Of a DNA stretch of 64,000 nucleotides, positions 22,075 through 30,219 are shown piece after piece. This stretch comes from Anaerofustis stercorihominis DSM 17244 (GTDB taxonomy: Bacteria; Bacillota; Clostridia; Eubacteriales; Anaerofustaceae), in the NCBI RefSeq assembly GCF_000154825.1, contig NZ_DS560015.1, positions 335,052 to 399,051 of the forward strand. Reading direction: 5' to 3'. Positions within the stretch are counted from its first letter, which is position 1; every line of letters starts with the position of its first letter. Under the pieces are notes generated by a model. The model ran no database searches. It had not been told where the DNA came from and saw only the letters and a program-made list of their open reading frames with translations. Both the position numbers and the translations under genes were made by a program.

Positions 22075-22962
22075 ATGTTTTATGATGATGAATTTAATAA
22101 AGAAGAATTAAACGAAGATTTGGAAGAAGAGATATCTGAAGACGAGGAAAGTGAAGACGTTTTTGAAGAAGAGACGGAAGATGAAGACTCTGAAGACGAA
22201 GATATTTTTGAAGAGGAAGAAGAAGACAGCGAAGAGGATAACGAGAACAACGAGAATGAGAGTTCAAATGATTTTCAGAGGATAATCGACAGAAGGATAG
22301 CAAGAGAGAGAAGCAAAAACGAAAAGAAGCTGGCGGAATACGAACCTTTGTTGCATACGATAAAAGAAGCGTACGGAATAGAGGGAGATATGAGCGTAAG
22401 CGAGATAAACGAAAAGCTGAAATCTTTTTATGAAGAAAACGGTCAGTCGATTTCAGATTATAAGCCGAGAGAAAACAAAAGAGACGCGGAGATACTTGCC
22501 GAAGCGGAAGCGAGGGATATAATAGAGGCGGGGAACGATGAACTCCTCGAAGAATATAACAGGCTTAGGAACAGAGGGGACCTTAATTACCGAGAACAGA
22601 TAGTATTTAATAAGCTCGAAGGGGAACTTGCCATAAAGGGAGCGGAGATAGAGCTTTCAAAAAGCGGTAAGGACCCTAAGATACTAAGAGATAAAGACTT
22701 CATGGATTTTGCCGGCAGATACAGGAACGACATAAGTATTTTGGATATATATAACGATTATGAGAGATTTTTCGGCAGAGAAGAAGAGGCTGAGAAAAAA
22801 GGATACAAACCTGCGGGAAGCGTAAAAGACAATAAGAAAGACAATAAGGGAATAAAAGATTTTTATACACCGGATGAAGTGGACGAGCTTACGGATGAGG
22901 ATTTCGATAAATATCCGGAACTACTCGATATAGTAAATCGTTCGATGGAAAAATGGAAATAA
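22075..22962 (+). CDS. Scaffolding protein
   Basis: The 295-residue protein has a very acidic N-terminal third (residues 1-60 mostly Glu, Asp and Ser) and a helical rest with RIIDRRIARERSKNEKKLAEYEPLLHTIKEAYGI. The composition, size and position between portal and coat genes fit a phage scaffold that guides procapsid assembly. AAGGGAGAAG precedes the ATG. Confidence 0.8.
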   Translation: MFYDDEFNKEELNEDLEEEISEDEESEDVFEEETEDEDSEDEDIFEEEEEDSEEDNENNENESSNDFQRIIDRRIARERSKNEKKLAEYEPLLHTIKEAYGIEGDMSVSEINEKLKSFYEENGQSISDYKPRENKRDAEILAEAEARDIIEAGNDELLEEYNRLRNRGDLNYREQIVFNKLEGELAIKGAEIELSKSGKDPKILRDKDFMDFAGRYRNDISILDIYNDYERFFGREEEAEKKGYKPAGSVKDNKKDNKGIKDFYTPDEVDELTDEDFDKYPELLDIVNRSMEKWK

Positions 22963-22970
22963 AAATATAA

Positions 22971-22993
22971 GATACCTGTGAGGGTATTTTTTT
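22971..22993 (+). terminator. Short hairpin with T-run before coat gene
   Basis: ATACC/GGTAT with a loop of about six bases and then seven T. It may reduce or process the transcript between scaffold and coat genes. Confidence 0.4.
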
Positions 22994-23016
22994 AATGAAA
23001 GAGAGGAAAAGAAAAA

Positions 23017-23832
23017 ATGAGTTATAACAATTTTAAACCACTTATATGGAGTAAGAATATTTTAAGGGATTTAGAGAAGATGACGGTACTTGATAAAGAC
23101 TGTTGTCATGACTTCGACGGAGAAGTCAAAGAAGGCGGAAAAGTAAAGATATTGGGTGTTACTAGACCGACGATCAAAGATTATGACGGGACGGATATAG
23201 ACGGTCCCGAAAATCCACCTGATACAAGTATTTACATGAATATCGATAAGGCCAAGTACTTCAACTTTGCCATTGACGATATCGATAAAGCACAGACAAA
23301 GAAAGGACTTATGAGCTCTCTCAGAGCGGAAGCTACAGCCGGACTTGCTGAGATATACGACTATAGCATTGCAAGCGAAGCGGTAAATGCGGGAAGCAAG
23401 ACAAATTCCAGTGCAATCGCTACTGCCGACGAACTTAAAAATTTGATAGATAAAAAGCTTGTATGGCTCAGAAATAACGGAGTGCCTTTGACACAAAGAG
23501 TGGTCATCGAGCTTACTCCATGGGCTTATGATGTATTTGAAAATAAAATCATAGAACTAAAAACTCAAAACGATAAACTGATAAAACAAGGTATCTTGGG
23601 GCAGTACAAAAATGCTTATGTAAAAATGAGCAACAACTTATATAACGACGGAAAAGACGATTATTTAATGCTTAGAACTGACAGAGCTATTGCGGCGGCA
23701 AAACAGATAGATAAAGTGGAACCTTACAGACCCGAAAAGAGATTTGCGGAAGCGGTAAAAGGGCTTATGGTATACGGAACAAAGACTGTAAGACCGAAAG
23801 AGCTCGGAGTAATAAAAGCTCACGAAGCGTAA
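23017..23832 (+). CDS. Major capsid (coat) protein, P22-type HK97 fold
   Basis: The 271-residue protein starts MSYNNFKPLIWSKNILRDLEKMTVLDKDCCHDFDGEVKEGGKVKILGVTRPTI and has ELTPWAYDVFENKI and RTDRAIAAAKQIDKVEPYRPEKRFAEAVKGLMVYGTK, a layout seen in coat proteins of P22-like phages with the HK97 fold. It is shorter than P22 coat protein (430 residues), so it lacks the inserted domain. It directly follows the scaffold gene. Confidence 0.85.
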   Translation: MSYNNFKPLIWSKNILRDLEKMTVLDKDCCHDFDGEVKEGGKVKILGVTRPTIKDYDGTDIDGPENPPDTSIYMNIDKAKYFNFAIDDIDKAQTKKGLMSSLRAEATAGLAEIYDYSIASEAVNAGSKTNSSAIATADELKNLIDKKLVWLRNNGVPLTQRVVIELTPWAYDVFENKIIELKTQNDKLIKQGILGQYKNAYVKMSNNLYNDGKDDYLMLRTDRAIAAAKQIDKVEPYRPEKRFAEAVKGLMVYGTKTVRPKELGVIKAHEA

Positions 23833-23850
23833 AAAAGGAGGAGAAGAAAG

Positions 23851-24198
23851 ATGGCAGCAACAAATATTGAATGTGTAAAGATAAAGAGGAACGAAGCGGG
23901 CGGATATCCCGAATTACAGGCTATAGATGAAACTAACGGGGCTTTGATAGACTACAGAGAAGCGGACCAAAAGATACTTATAATATTGAGTGCGGGGGCG
24001 GCTTCAAAAGTTACGGTACACGGAGGAAACGGAGTGCAGGGAACAGATGAAGCGACTTTTGAATTTGATATGCAAAGCGGAGATACTAATACTCTGGTAC
24101 TGGAAAGCGGTATGTATATGGATGTAAAAGAGAACAAAGGGAAAGTTAAGATAACCACGGACGGGACAGTGTCAATAGGTGCTATCGCACTTCCTTAA
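23851..24198 (+). CDS. Probable head decoration/minor structural protein
   Basis: The 115-residue beta-rich protein (ILSAGAASKVTVHGGNG..., TLVLESGMYMDVKENKGKVKIT) stands just after the coat gene and before a terminator, the usual place for a head-stabilising protein. No motif proves this. Confidence 0.6.
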   Translation: MAATNIECVKIKRNEAGGYPELQAIDETNGALIDYREADQKILIILSAGAASKVTVHGGNGVQGTDEATFEFDMQSGDTNTLVLESGMYMDVKENKGKVKITTDGTVSIGAIALP

Positions 24199-24203
24199 AT
24201 ATA

Positions 24204-24230
24204 AGGGGCTTTACGCCCCTTTTTCTTTTT
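24204..24230 (+). terminator. Terminator-like hairpin after decoration gene
   Basis: AGGGGC/GCCCCT around TTTAC, then TTTTCTTTTT. It is strong enough to lower transcription of the downstream tail genes relative to head genes. Confidence 0.65.
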
Positions 24231-24245
24231 ATGGGAGAAAAAATA

Positions 24246-24851
24246 ATGAGTATACAAAGTATAAAAGAGATAAAAAAATATATACTTGCCTTGGTGGAAG
24301 AATATTCAACGACGAATATGTATACTTCCGATGATGAGGATATAAACAAGAAACTGCTTCCGCTTATACATATGCAGTATATATACCTTGCAAATCAGGA
24401 AGGATTAAAAAGAAAAAAGGTAATAAACGTAGCTGACAATACCTCGAATGAGAAGGAATATACGCCTTATTCTCTCGGTAGTTCATGTTCAAAGCTTCTT
24501 GGTGTCAGGGTAATAGATTCAAAGACGAACGAGATAGAATATTATTATTTAAATAAGAGGCTTTATATAAGAAATGACTTTTACGGAGTGATAGAAGCGG
24601 AATACAGGATATATGCCGAGGATCTAACCGAGATAGACGAAAAGGATATAAATGATACGGAGCTTGATTTGAGTCAGGACACGGTAATGGCGTTATGTTA
24701 TTTGGTTGCGGGAGATATATTAAAGACCGACGTAAGTGCGAATTACAGTGCTTTCGATACAAAAGCACAGCAGTATATCGGAGCATTGGATATAAGTAAG
24801 AGCGATATAATCGGAGTAGTAAGACCTATGGGATTTGGTGGAGGTCTGTAA
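24246..24851 (+). CDS. Head-completion (portal-tail adaptor) protein
   Basis: The roughly 200-residue protein lies between decoration and tail-hub genes, where P22-like phages encode their gp4-like adaptor. It is helical at the start (IKEIKKYILALVEEYSTTN) with a beta segment (YYYLNKRLYIRNDFYGVIEAEYRIY). ATG 24246 is preferred over 24231 because GGGAG then stands nine bases upstream. The stop overlaps the next start. The role is inferred mainly from position. Confidence 0.6.
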   Translation: MSIQSIKEIKKYILALVEEYSTTNMYTSDDEDINKKLLPLIHMQYIYLANQEGLKRKKVINVADNTSNEKEYTPYSLGSSCSKLLGVRVIDSKTNEIEYYYLNKRLYIRNDFYGVIEAEYRIYAEDLTEIDEKDINDTELDLSQDTVMALCYLVAGDILKTDVSANYSAFDTKAQQYIGALDISKSDIIGVVRPMGFGGGL

Positions 24852-26866
24852 TGGCAAACATCATAACGAAGACTTACGGAGAAATAAGAGGTGTGGACTT
24901 CTCAAGAGAAGCAAGGAACGTAAAGGAAAACCGTTCCCCGGATATGGTCAACATGTGGAAGGATTACAATGATGACAGTCAGTGTATAGTTACAAGAGAA
25001 GGGTACAGGTTAGTAGCGGATGTATCGGACTTAATAGAAGGCGAGACCTCGGATAAAGAAGTGTACGGTATACATGTTTATACTACTTCGGGAAGCAGTA
25101 AGGCCTTATTGCATGCGGGAAATAAGCTCTATCTATGGAAAGAATTCCCAAGCAATTTACAAACCGAGGGTTTGGTCCCTATAGCGGAAGGAATGGGAAC
25201 TGTCAGGTCAAGCAGTTTCATGTATAATGATAACTTATATTTAAATGACGGGGTAACTTATTATAAATATAACGGTAAAGAACTTATCGATATAACGAAT
25301 ATAGCGAGGATAGATGAACAGGTCCTAAGTATAAATAAAGATGTAAGAGAGAGCGGTTTGGATATACCTTATATCCCAACGACCACCATAGCGAGGATAC
25401 CCGGCGGCGGCGGAGATACATATCAAAATGTAAATTTGCTTACGCCTTGGAGAAAAAATTCTTTTTTGGGCGACGGGACCGCAAAAGAATACTCATTGGA
25501 TACTACCGATTTGACTACCGACAGCATTGATTATATAAAAGTATGGATAAATGATGAATATATAGACAGTGAAAGTAATTATAAAGTCGTAAGTGTAAAT
25601 AAAAAGACCGGGACTGTGACTTTTAATAATGCTCCGTCTAAACCTGCGACTATAGGACAGGACAATGTTGTGATAATGTTCTATAAAAAGATAGAAGGTT
25701 ATAAGGACAGGATAAACGAATGTACTATGAATACCGTATTTGATAACAGGGCTTTTTTCAGCGGTAATGGTACATATAAAAACGGACTATTTCACAGCGA
25801 ACTTAATGACCCCGAATATATATCCGACCTTGGATATTATCAGGACGGAACTGATAATGAAGCTATTACTTCAATTGTAGTCGGAGGAAGTGTCCTTTGG
25901 GTGTTCAAAGACGGAAGAGAAGGAGGCAACAATCTATTTTATCATATACCGACAAATCAAAACTTGACTGTAACGACTTTTGCGGGAAAGACGGAAACCA
26001 AAATAACAAAAACTTATCCTTCAAAACAGGGTAAGTGCAGCAGCGGTACTTTCGGGTGCGGGATAAACTTTTTAGATGATATTTGCTTTCTTTCAAAAGA
26101 AGGTATGTTCGGACTTCAGTATTCGGATCTAAACAGCGATATTTACTCAATGGATTTCGTTTGTTCTCGTTCAAGGCTTATCAATCCGAGACTGGTAAGC
26201 GAGAAGAATCTTCTTAAAGCGAGTGTCGATATATATAAAGGATATTTATGTTTGCTGATAGACGGGAGTATGTATTTGGCCGACAGTAGGTGTACTTACA
26301 GCTCAAATAACGGGTATGAGTATGAATGGTATTATTTCAGCGATTTAAGGGTAATCAAAGGAGATAAAATAAATAACGGTGTTTATTTAAAATCATTCGA
26401 TAATCGGTTATTCTTTGGTACTTCGGGAGGAGAAGTATGTGTGTTTGATGAGGATATGTATAAGGATAACGGTGAAGGACTTAAAAATTATATAACTCTC
26501 AAATCGGATAATTTCGGCAATATCAATCATTTGAAGACGACATCCAAACGAGGCGGTATAGCAAAATTCAAAGTCATGGGAAACAGCGGTGCGAACATAT
26601 ATGTAAGGACGAACAAAACCAAGGAATTCGGCTTGGTATCAAGCTACAGAAACGAAGGGTTTTCATTCCAAGGATTTAATTTCGGTAATGTCAGTTTCTT
26701 ACTTAATCAGGATAATAATTATCAGGTAGTCAAAAGCAAACAAAAGAAATTCAATGAGCTTCAGGTGATGATAAAAGGAGAGAGTGAAGACGGGAAAGAA
26801 GATAAGCCTTTCGGATTTTTCTCATTGACCTTCGAAGCATTTGAAGGAAGCTATATAAAAAGGTAG
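24851..26866 (+). CDS. Tail hub/stabilisation protein (P22 gp10-like)
   Basis: The 671-residue protein is beta-rich, begins IITKTYGEIRGVDFSREARNVKENRSPDMVNMWKD and has repeated strand-turn units (YGIHVYTTSGSSKALLHAGNKLYLWKEF; NLYLNDGVTYYKYNGKEL), a beta-propeller pattern typical of tail stabilisation proteins in short-tailed phages. It would plug the portal channel and hold the tail fibre. The gene follows the adaptor with a one-base overlap. Confidence 0.7.
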   Translation: MANIITKTYGEIRGVDFSREARNVKENRSPDMVNMWKDYNDDSQCIVTREGYRLVADVSDLIEGETSDKEVYGIHVYTTSGSSKALLHAGNKLYLWKEFPSNLQTEGLVPIAEGMGTVRSSSFMYNDNLYLNDGVTYYKYNGKELIDITNIARIDEQVLSINKDVRESGLDIPYIPTTTIARIPGGGGDTYQNVNLLTPWRKNSFLGDGTAKEYSLDTTDLTTDSIDYIKVWINDEYIDSESNYKVVSVNKKTGTVTFNNAPSKPATIGQDNVVIMFYKKIEGYKDRINECTMNTVFDNRAFFSGNGTYKNGLFHSELNDPEYISDLGYYQDGTDNEAITSIVVGGSVLWVFKDGREGGNNLFYHIPTNQNLTVTTFAGKTETKITKTYPSKQGKCSSGTFGCGINFLDDICFLSKEGMFGLQYSDLNSDIYSMDFVCSRSRLINPRLVSEKNLLKASVDIYKGYLCLLIDGSMYLADSRCTYSSNNGYEYEWYYFSDLRVIKGDKINNGVYLKSFDNRLFFGTSGGEVCVFDEDMYKDNGEGLKNYITLKSDNFGNINHLKTTSKRGGIAKFKVMGNSGANIYVRTNKTKEFGLVSSYRNEGFSFQGFNFGNVSFLLNQDNNYQVVKSKQKKFNELQVMIKGESEDGKEDKPFGFFSLTFEAFEGSYIKR

Positions 26867-26875
26867 GTGATACAT

Positions 26876-27280
26876 ATGGCTATAGAAAATATAACAGAAT
26901 TCAATGAAGACGTAATAAATATAGAGCCTCTCGGTGATACGCCCAAAATATCGGGATTGGAGCTTAGAAAGACGTTTGACAAGGCGGGAGCGGATATAAA
27001 AGAATATATAAATAATTCCCTTGTATCAAAAGTGAACGATGAGATCATAAAAGACGTGAACAGCAATACAAGCAGTATTTCTTCCATAAACACAAGCATA
27101 ACGAATATGAATAATACTTTGAATACAGTGAATACATCTGTTTTGAAAGTATTTACTTCGGAGTCGGGTTCAAGCGTAAATACGACTCCGAAGATAGTAT
27201 TTTCAAAGACCGTTCCGACTACTGCGAGCACGAATTACGGTTCCAAGCTTCCCGTAGGTTCCGTTGTATTCGTATATTAG
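26876..27280 (+). CDS. Small structural protein with coiled coil
   Basis: The protein of about 134 residues has a coiled-coil segment of Asn/Ser/Thr repeats (SSISSINTSITNMNNTLNTVN) and a short beta end. ATG 26876, seven bases after AGGTAGGTG, is used instead of GTG 26867. It is likely a tail component. Confidence 0.6.
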   Translation: MAIENITEFNEDVINIEPLGDTPKISGLELRKTFDKAGADIKEYINNSLVSKVNDEIIKDVNSNTSSISSINTSITNMNNTLNTVNTSVLKVFTSESGSSVNTTPKIVFSKTVPTTASTNYGSKLPVGSVVFVY

Positions 27281-27289
27281 GAGAAAGTT

Positions 27290-28120
27290 ATGGCTGCAAG
27301 CGGAAGGATAACGGGAAAATACAGCAATAACAGTGATGTATATATATCTCTTGAATGGGAATTAAAGAGTCAGGATAAGGAAGCGAACAAAAGTGTTATT
27401 CACTGCGAGTTATGGCTTAGAGGAAAAGACAGCTACAGACACTGGAATTTTAACAGTAATACAAAGTTTATAATAGTAGATGGGAATAAAAAGACGAATA
27501 CCTCCACTTCTTTCGATACAAATAAAAATCCGTGTAAATTAATGCAAGGTGATTTTACCGTAAAGCATAACAGTGATGGAAGCGGGAGTTTTAAAGTTTC
27601 GGCGAAGCATTACAGCGGTGTAAAGCTTGGGACTGCGACGATATCCGGTAAAAGTTTTAATATTACACAAATAAAAAGGATTTCTAAATTAAACAGTATA
27701 TCAATAAGCGGAGAGTACAACGGGATAAAAGCTTCATATACTAAATATAATACAAAATTTACCGATAATCTGGTAATAAAGTGCGGGAGTTTTACAAAGA
27801 CGGTAAAGGGGTATAAATCCGGAAGTCTCGTATCGTTTTCTTCAAGTGAAAAGGAAAGCATAAAAAAAGTTATAGGAACAGGGAAAAGCGTTACTTTCAC
27901 TTGCTATTTGCAGACTTACAGCGGTTCTACGTATGTAGGCAAAAGCAATACGTTAAGCAAGACGGGAGAAGTGACTCAGGAGGTCATACCTAAGATATAC
28001 ATAAAGACGGGTACGAGTTCGATAAGTAAAATAAAAAGTATATACATAAAGACCGATACAAGCAGTATCATAAAGGTAAAAAGCGTATATATAAAACCAA
28101 GCGGGATAAATAAAGTTTAG
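27290..28120 (+). CDS. DUF859-like phage structural protein
   Basis: The 276-residue beta-rich protein begins MAASGRITGKYSNNSDVYISLEWELKSQD with later TVKHNSDGSGSFKVSAKHYS, matching the DUF859 type found in phage tail regions. The C-terminus has three repeats of YIKT-x-TSSI-x-K-x-KSI, probably a flexible or stacked end. A role in the tail spike or fibre is inferred. Confidence 0.7.
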   Translation: MAASGRITGKYSNNSDVYISLEWELKSQDKEANKSVIHCELWLRGKDSYRHWNFNSNTKFIIVDGNKKTNTSTSFDTNKNPCKLMQGDFTVKHNSDGSGSFKVSAKHYSGVKLGTATISGKSFNITQIKRISKLNSISISGEYNGIKASYTKYNTKFTDNLVIKCGSFTKTVKGYKSGSLVSFSSSEKESIKKVIGTGKSVTFTCYLQTYSGSTYVGKSNTLSKTGEVTQEVIPKIYIKTGTSSISKIKSIYIKTDTSSIIKVKSVYIKPSGINKV

Positions 28121-28132
28121 AAAGGAGAGAAA

Positions 28133-28837
28133 ATGGCAAATCCATACAGCGGGTTAAGTAAACTTGCTAACAGTCAATATAAAAGCAGTAATGCAGCGGT
28201 AGATAAGTATTATAATTCGGCAAAGAACAATATGAATGCGTCTACCGAACAAACCATAAAAGAATTTAACCAGCAGAAAGTGAAAGCGGATCAAGGAGCT
28301 ACCTTGGAAGGCAGAGCGGCAAACGCGGATTATTTGAAAAGCATAAATCCTTACGGGGCTTCGGCGGAAGCACAGGCAAGCGGAGGACTTCTGGGAAGCG
28401 GATACAGCGAAAGCAGTAAGACTGCAAATTATAACTCCATGCAAAACAGAGTGTCACAGGCAAGGAGCACGGCTGAAGAAGCAAAGATGAATTATGACAA
28501 TCAGATAGCACAGGCAAGGAATGCAAAAAATGCACAGATGGCGGAGCTTGCTTACAATACAATGACGACAAGGAGCAACAACCTTAACAATTTGCTTGGT
28601 AACAGGGTAAATATTGCCTCAGGAGTGAGCAATCATTCCATAAACAAAGGGCAGTTGGATTTAGCGAAAAAAGAATTAGCTTTCAATATGAAACAGGCAA
28701 AAAAAGATAACGCCTCTGCGGGCAGTTCTTCGAGAAAATCAAGCAGTTCGGGCTCTAAGAGAAGCGGTTCGGGGAATAAAGCTTCTTCAAAGAAGAGTAC
28801 CGGAAAAGCTAAAAGCAATAAAAAAGAAATAAAATAA
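28133..28837 (+). CDS. Ala/Ser-rich virion (ejection-type) protein
   Basis: The 234-residue protein is rich in Ala, Asn, Ser and Gln, with long helices (QARNAKNAQMAELAYNTMTTRSNNL) and a Ser/Lys/Gly tail with almost no hydrophobic residues. It precedes, across cassette 3, the giant ejection protein. Short-tailed phages encode small helical ejection proteins in this place. The assignment is inference. Confidence 0.55.
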   Translation: MANPYSGLSKLANSQYKSSNAAVDKYYNSAKNNMNASTEQTIKEFNQQKVKADQGATLEGRAANADYLKSINPYGASAEAQASGGLLGSGYSESSKTANYNSMQNRVSQARSTAEEAKMNYDNQIAQARNAKNAQMAELAYNTMTTRSNNLNNLLGNRVNIASGVSNHSINKGQLDLAKKELAFNMKQAKKDNASAGSSSRKSSSSGSKRSGSGNKASSKKSTGKAKSNKKEIK

Positions 28838-28874
28838 TAAGCCGGCAGGGGCGTAAAAAATATTAGAATATCTC

Positions 28875-28913
28875 TTGACTTTTGGCAGACTTTAGTATAT
28901 AATTAAGTCAGAC
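28875..28913 (+). promoter_or_regulatory. Cassette 3 promoter with 23-nt-spaced repeats
   Basis: TTGACT (28875-28880) and TATAAT (28898-28903) are 17 apart. CAGAC occurs at 28886-28890 and 28909-28913, 23 bases apart, at the same positions as TTAGAC in cassette 2 but with different flanks. Confidence 0.7.
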
Positions 28914-28936
28914 ATAAGGAAGGAGGTAAATGTATA

Positions 28937-29113
28937 TTGTCTACTAAAATAGGTAGACCAACTGATAATCCTAAAGATAAAGAACGTTTGACTGTAAGGT
29001 TAGATAAAAAAAGTTCTGATATTTTAAATGAATATTGTAAACAGGAAAACGTTAATAAAGGGCAAGCAATAAGAAATGGGATAAAAAAGTTGGAAGCCGA
29101 TATAAAAAAATAA
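28937..29113 (+). CDS. RHH-type regulator, cassette copy 3
   Basis: The 58-residue protein starts at TTG 28937, after AGGAGG. It reads STKIGRPTDNPKDKERLTVRLDKKSSDILNEYCKQENVNKGQAIRNGIKKLE. It differs from copy 2 mainly in the strand region that would contact DNA (GVRLN versus TVRLD), in line with the different operator. The stop again lies within the following RNA stem. Confidence 0.75.
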   Translation: MSTKIGRPTDNPKDKERLTVRLDKKSSDILNEYCKQENVNKGQAIRNGIKKLEADIKK

Positions 29114-29228
29114 GAGAAAAGGCTGTAGTTTGGCGACCGCACCTAATCTCTTATGAACCAGAGGTTACCCTACTGATAAATATATTATATCAGATACGGA
29201 TACCTCAATCAATAAATTTAGGAGGTAT
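29111..29228 (+). ncRNA. Cassette RNA switch, copy 3
   Basis: It is nearly identical to copy 2: TAAGAGA/TCTCTTA (29111-29117, 29147-29153), GAGGT (29161-29165), ATACCTC (29200-29206) and GAGGTAT in the ribosome site (29222-29228). The few changes fall in loops, and all three switching arms are kept. Confidence 0.65.
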
Positions 29229-29234
29229 TTTTTA

Positions 29235-29459
29235 ATGAAAGAATATAAAAATATAATGGAACTATACTATAAGTCACTAGATAAGAAAGATTATCATAAA
29301 TTATATGAAAAGTATATAGATCCGGAATTTGACAAGATAATGAAAAGTAAAAGCTTTAGTGATGTTGACGAATGTGCGGGAAGCCTGGCTGCAAATGCTG
29401 AGATGTTAGGCTTTGTAATGGGTTTTAAATATGCAACGGATTTATGGAAGGAATGCTAA
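29235..29459 (+). CDS. 74-aa acidic protein, cassette copy 3
   Basis: The protein MKEYKNIMELYYKSLDKKDYHKLYEKYIDPE... keeps the FSDVDECAGSLAANAEMLGFVMGF core. Its TAA ends one base before the ATG of the next gene, so coupled translation is likely. Confidence 0.7.
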   Translation: MKEYKNIMELYYKSLDKKDYHKLYEKYIDPEFDKIMKSKSFSDVDECAGSLAANAEMLGFVMGFKYATDLWKEC

Positions 29460-29460
29460 T

Positions 29461-30174
29461 ATGAACGAAATAAAGATATTTGAAAACAGTGAGTTTGGAA
29501 GAGTAAGAAGTTTAATGATAGATAACGAGCCTTATTTTGTGGGAAAAGATGTAGCGGAGATATTGGGGTATGCAAAACCGCTTAATGCACTTGCTAATCA
29601 TATTGATGAATATGACTCCCTGAAACAGGGACTCATTGACAGCATGGGAAGAACACAAGAAACAATCTTCATTAACGAATCTGGTCTTTACAGTCTTATT
29701 CTTTCTAGTAAGTTACCGTCAGCAAAGAAATTCAAACGCTGGGTAACGAGCGAGGTACTGCCCAGCATAAGAAAGACAGGAGAGTATAAGACAACGGAAC
29801 CGATAAAGGAAATGCTTGCGGAGGCAAAGCTTAGGAATGCGAGGGCGAGGGAAGCTTCCATATGGCTTAAAATCGGTCAGAATATTAAGTCCGAGGATTA
29901 CAGGCAAATATGTTCTTCCTATGCGAGCGAGGCTTTGGCAGGCTCTGCGGTAATCCCGCTTCCTGAAGTTCGGGAAACATATTATACAGCAACGCAGTTA
30001 GGAGATATGCTGGGTATATCGGCTAACAGAATAGGAAGGATAGCAAACGAGCATAAACTGAAGACATCTAGGTTTGGTAAATGGTATCACGATAAGGGAA
30101 AAAACAGCAGTAAAGAAGTAGATGTATTCAGATATAATTCAGAAGGTTTGGAGCAAATAAAAAAATATATATAA
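29461..30174 (+). CDS. BRO-N antirepressor, cassette copy 3
   Basis: The 237-residue protein has a BRO-N domain whose first residues MNEIKIFENSEFGRVR are identical to those of the copy 2 gene. The C-terminal half is unrelated to it: TATQLGDMLGISANRIGRIANEHKLK is another helix-turn-helix. So the N-terminal domain is shared and the C-terminal part has been exchanged. An upstream in-frame start at 29431 lies inside the 74-aa gene and is not used here. Confidence 0.82.
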   Translation: MNEIKIFENSEFGRVRSLMIDNEPYFVGKDVAEILGYAKPLNALANHIDEYDSLKQGLIDSMGRTQETIFINESGLYSLILSSKLPSAKKFKRWVTSEVLPSIRKTGEYKTTEPIKEMLAEAKLRNARAREASIWLKIGQNIKSEDYRQICSSYASEALAGSAVIPLPEVRETYYTATQLGDMLGISANRIGRIANEHKLKTSRFGKWYHDKGKNSSKEVDVFRYNSEGLEQIKKYI

Positions 30175-30177
30175 ACG

Positions 30178-30202
30178 AAGAAGAGCGTATGCTCTTCTTT
30201 TT
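30178..30202 (+). terminator. Terminator closing cassette 3
   Basis: AAGAAGAGC pairs with GCTCTTCTT around GTAT, then TTTTATTT. It separates the cassette from the giant gene. Confidence 0.7.
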
Positions 30203-30219
30203 ATTTGGGAGTGGATATC

